From: Ifrita kowaldi
Taxonomy: Eukaryota > Chordata > Aves > Passeriformes > Cinclosomatidae
Assembly: GCA_013398055.1 (NCBI GenBank)
Contig: VZRS01014440.1
Coordinates: 124,001-188,000, forward strand
Length of the DNA stretch: 64,000 nt
Direction of reading: 5' to 3'
Of this stretch, positions 63,119-64,000 are shown piece by piece. The position numbers and the translations under genes were made by a program. The notes beneath the pieces are model-generated. The model was given only the letters and a program-made list of their open reading frames with translations. It did not search any database and was not told the DNA's origin. Positions within the stretch are counted from its first letter, which is position 1; every line of letters starts with the position of its first letter.

Positions 63119-64000
63119 CTCATGCTCCTGTGACCTTGTGAGGAACCAGGTCTTTGGGACAAGATTAGATAAGAAGAGGGAAGAATATGAAGATATGTCT
63201 CCCCCCTTTTGGCCTTGCCTTGCGAAGGAAATCCATGCAAAAGGCATCTCAGCTCCTTTCTGGGAATGTCAACATAAGTGCAGTGTAGGGACACTGGCCA
63301 GGTCAATAGTCCTTGCAACCACTGTTCTGATTAATCTTTGCCTCCCAAGAAATGGCTGGTGGAGATAGGCCACAGGTGTAGCGTGGCCAAATCTTCTCCA
63401 GTGGAATCATTGAGCCTCCTCCATAGGTGTTGTCACCCTAGCTCCTTCCACTGGAGGCAGCCTGGCCCAGGACATAAAACAGGATAAGTCCAGGAGATTA
63501 ACGCAGATGCATTTTTTTTTTCCCATTGTGGGTGTTTACTCAAGAGAAAGATATCCAAAGTGGCATTTTTCATGTAATACAGTGTGGTTGGTCTATCGTT
63601 CTCCCAACTTCAGCATGTATTTAACATTGAATACTCCCAACTGTATGTATATTTACCATTCCAGCTAATTTGGAAGTGTTTTTTATAGTCTGCTCTGTTA
63701 CTTCTGTACATCTCAATATGCCAAATAGATAGCTGAGATGTTGCTGTGGGACGCTCTTTAGTAGCTTCTTGTCTGTTTCCATACACATGCTAAATATCAC
63801 TATAAAGTTCTGCCTTCACTTCAGAAAAGGTTCTAAACCAGGCATTATTGGCTGAATAACTTGATTCCTCAAAAGTCCTGCCTTTTCACGTCTTTCCAAT
63901 TGATTTTTCTCAATTCTTCCTGAATATCCTGGTAAAAGGTGGAGCTAAAGAAGTTTCCCAGCCTTCAGATTTAGATTCCATTTTTTCTTGATGTCATGAT

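Larger units (their letters stand above)
59911..64000. other. Non-coding DNA, no recognisable gene
   Basis: AT-rich with short open frames (110 codons or fewer). Local items are a 16-bp imperfect tandem repeat at 61,465-61,496 (ATTTATGGAAGAA twice), a purine-rich strand at about 61,800-61,890, a T/G-rich run near 62,812-62,850 and a short hairpin at 63,088-63,118. The last 1 kb is slightly more GC-rich, but I see no exon or domain. Confidence 0.65.

Noticed and set aside
1..64000. Bacterial or phage operons, CRISPR arrays, tRNA or rRNA genes
   Set aside because: There is no dense gene packing, no ribosome-binding-site pattern, no regularly spaced repeats and no recognisable structural RNA. 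CR1 elements place the window in a bird-like nuclear genome.

Overview
This window looks like non-coding DNA from a bird (or at least sauropsid) nuclear genome, probably intergenic or deep intronic. The main evidence is several antisense copies of the CR1 non-LTR retrotransposon, the dominant avian repeat. One has its reverse-transcriptase C-terminal region still readable and one is a shorter 3'-end piece; both have the typical 'agaatcat...ttaggttgga' type 3' edge. There are also older, eroded amniote-age CR1/L3-like relics. The DNA is AT-rich and CpG-poor, with poly-A tracts and simple repeats. There is no operon-like gene packing. The longest open frames (143-147 codons) are about what chance gives in 64 kb of DNA of this composition. 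I call no host protein-coding gene and no tRNA, rRNA or CRISPR array.

Layout. 1-10.6 kb is AT-rich non-coding DNA with microsatellites and an ancient CR1 3' end at 6.0-6.2 kb. 10.7-12.15 kb is a CpG-retaining island read on the minus strand, which I interpret as a degraded endogenous retrovirus fragment (integrase C-terminus running into an env-like region, with stops). At 18.2-19.3 kb lies a 1.1-kb ancient CR1/L3-type element, and a small CR1 scrap sits at 20.3 kb. 20-33 kb is nondescript, with a two-copy 47-bp tandem repeat at 29.2 kb and an unassigned 145-codon frame at 24.9-25.3 kb. At 33.25-34.69 kb is a 5'-truncated CR1 on the minus strand. It is interrupted by a 165-bp insertion, 157 bp of which recur, apparently without mismatch, in inverted orientation at 36.80-36.95 kb. 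Between these inverted copies lie a G-quadruplex motif (34.84 kb) and an assembly gap of 77 N (35,769-35,845). The gap is flanked by an 80-bp exact direct duplication.

The right half, 37-64 kb, is mostly unremarkable. Exceptions are a perfect CRE next to a forkhead motif at 45.2 kb, two CpG/GC-rich patches (51.0-51.35 and 52.4-53.25 kb) carrying E-box and MEF2-type motifs, a pyrimidine tract at 54.4 kb, a very regular 75-bp hairpin at 55.4 kb, and CR1 copies at 55.6 and 59.4-59.9 kb.

No pathway or gene cluster operates here. The interest lies in the transposon archaeology, the inverted duplication around an assembly gap, and a few candidate regulatory or structured elements. All repeat names rest on recognition by eye; a RepeatMasker run with an avian library would settle them.
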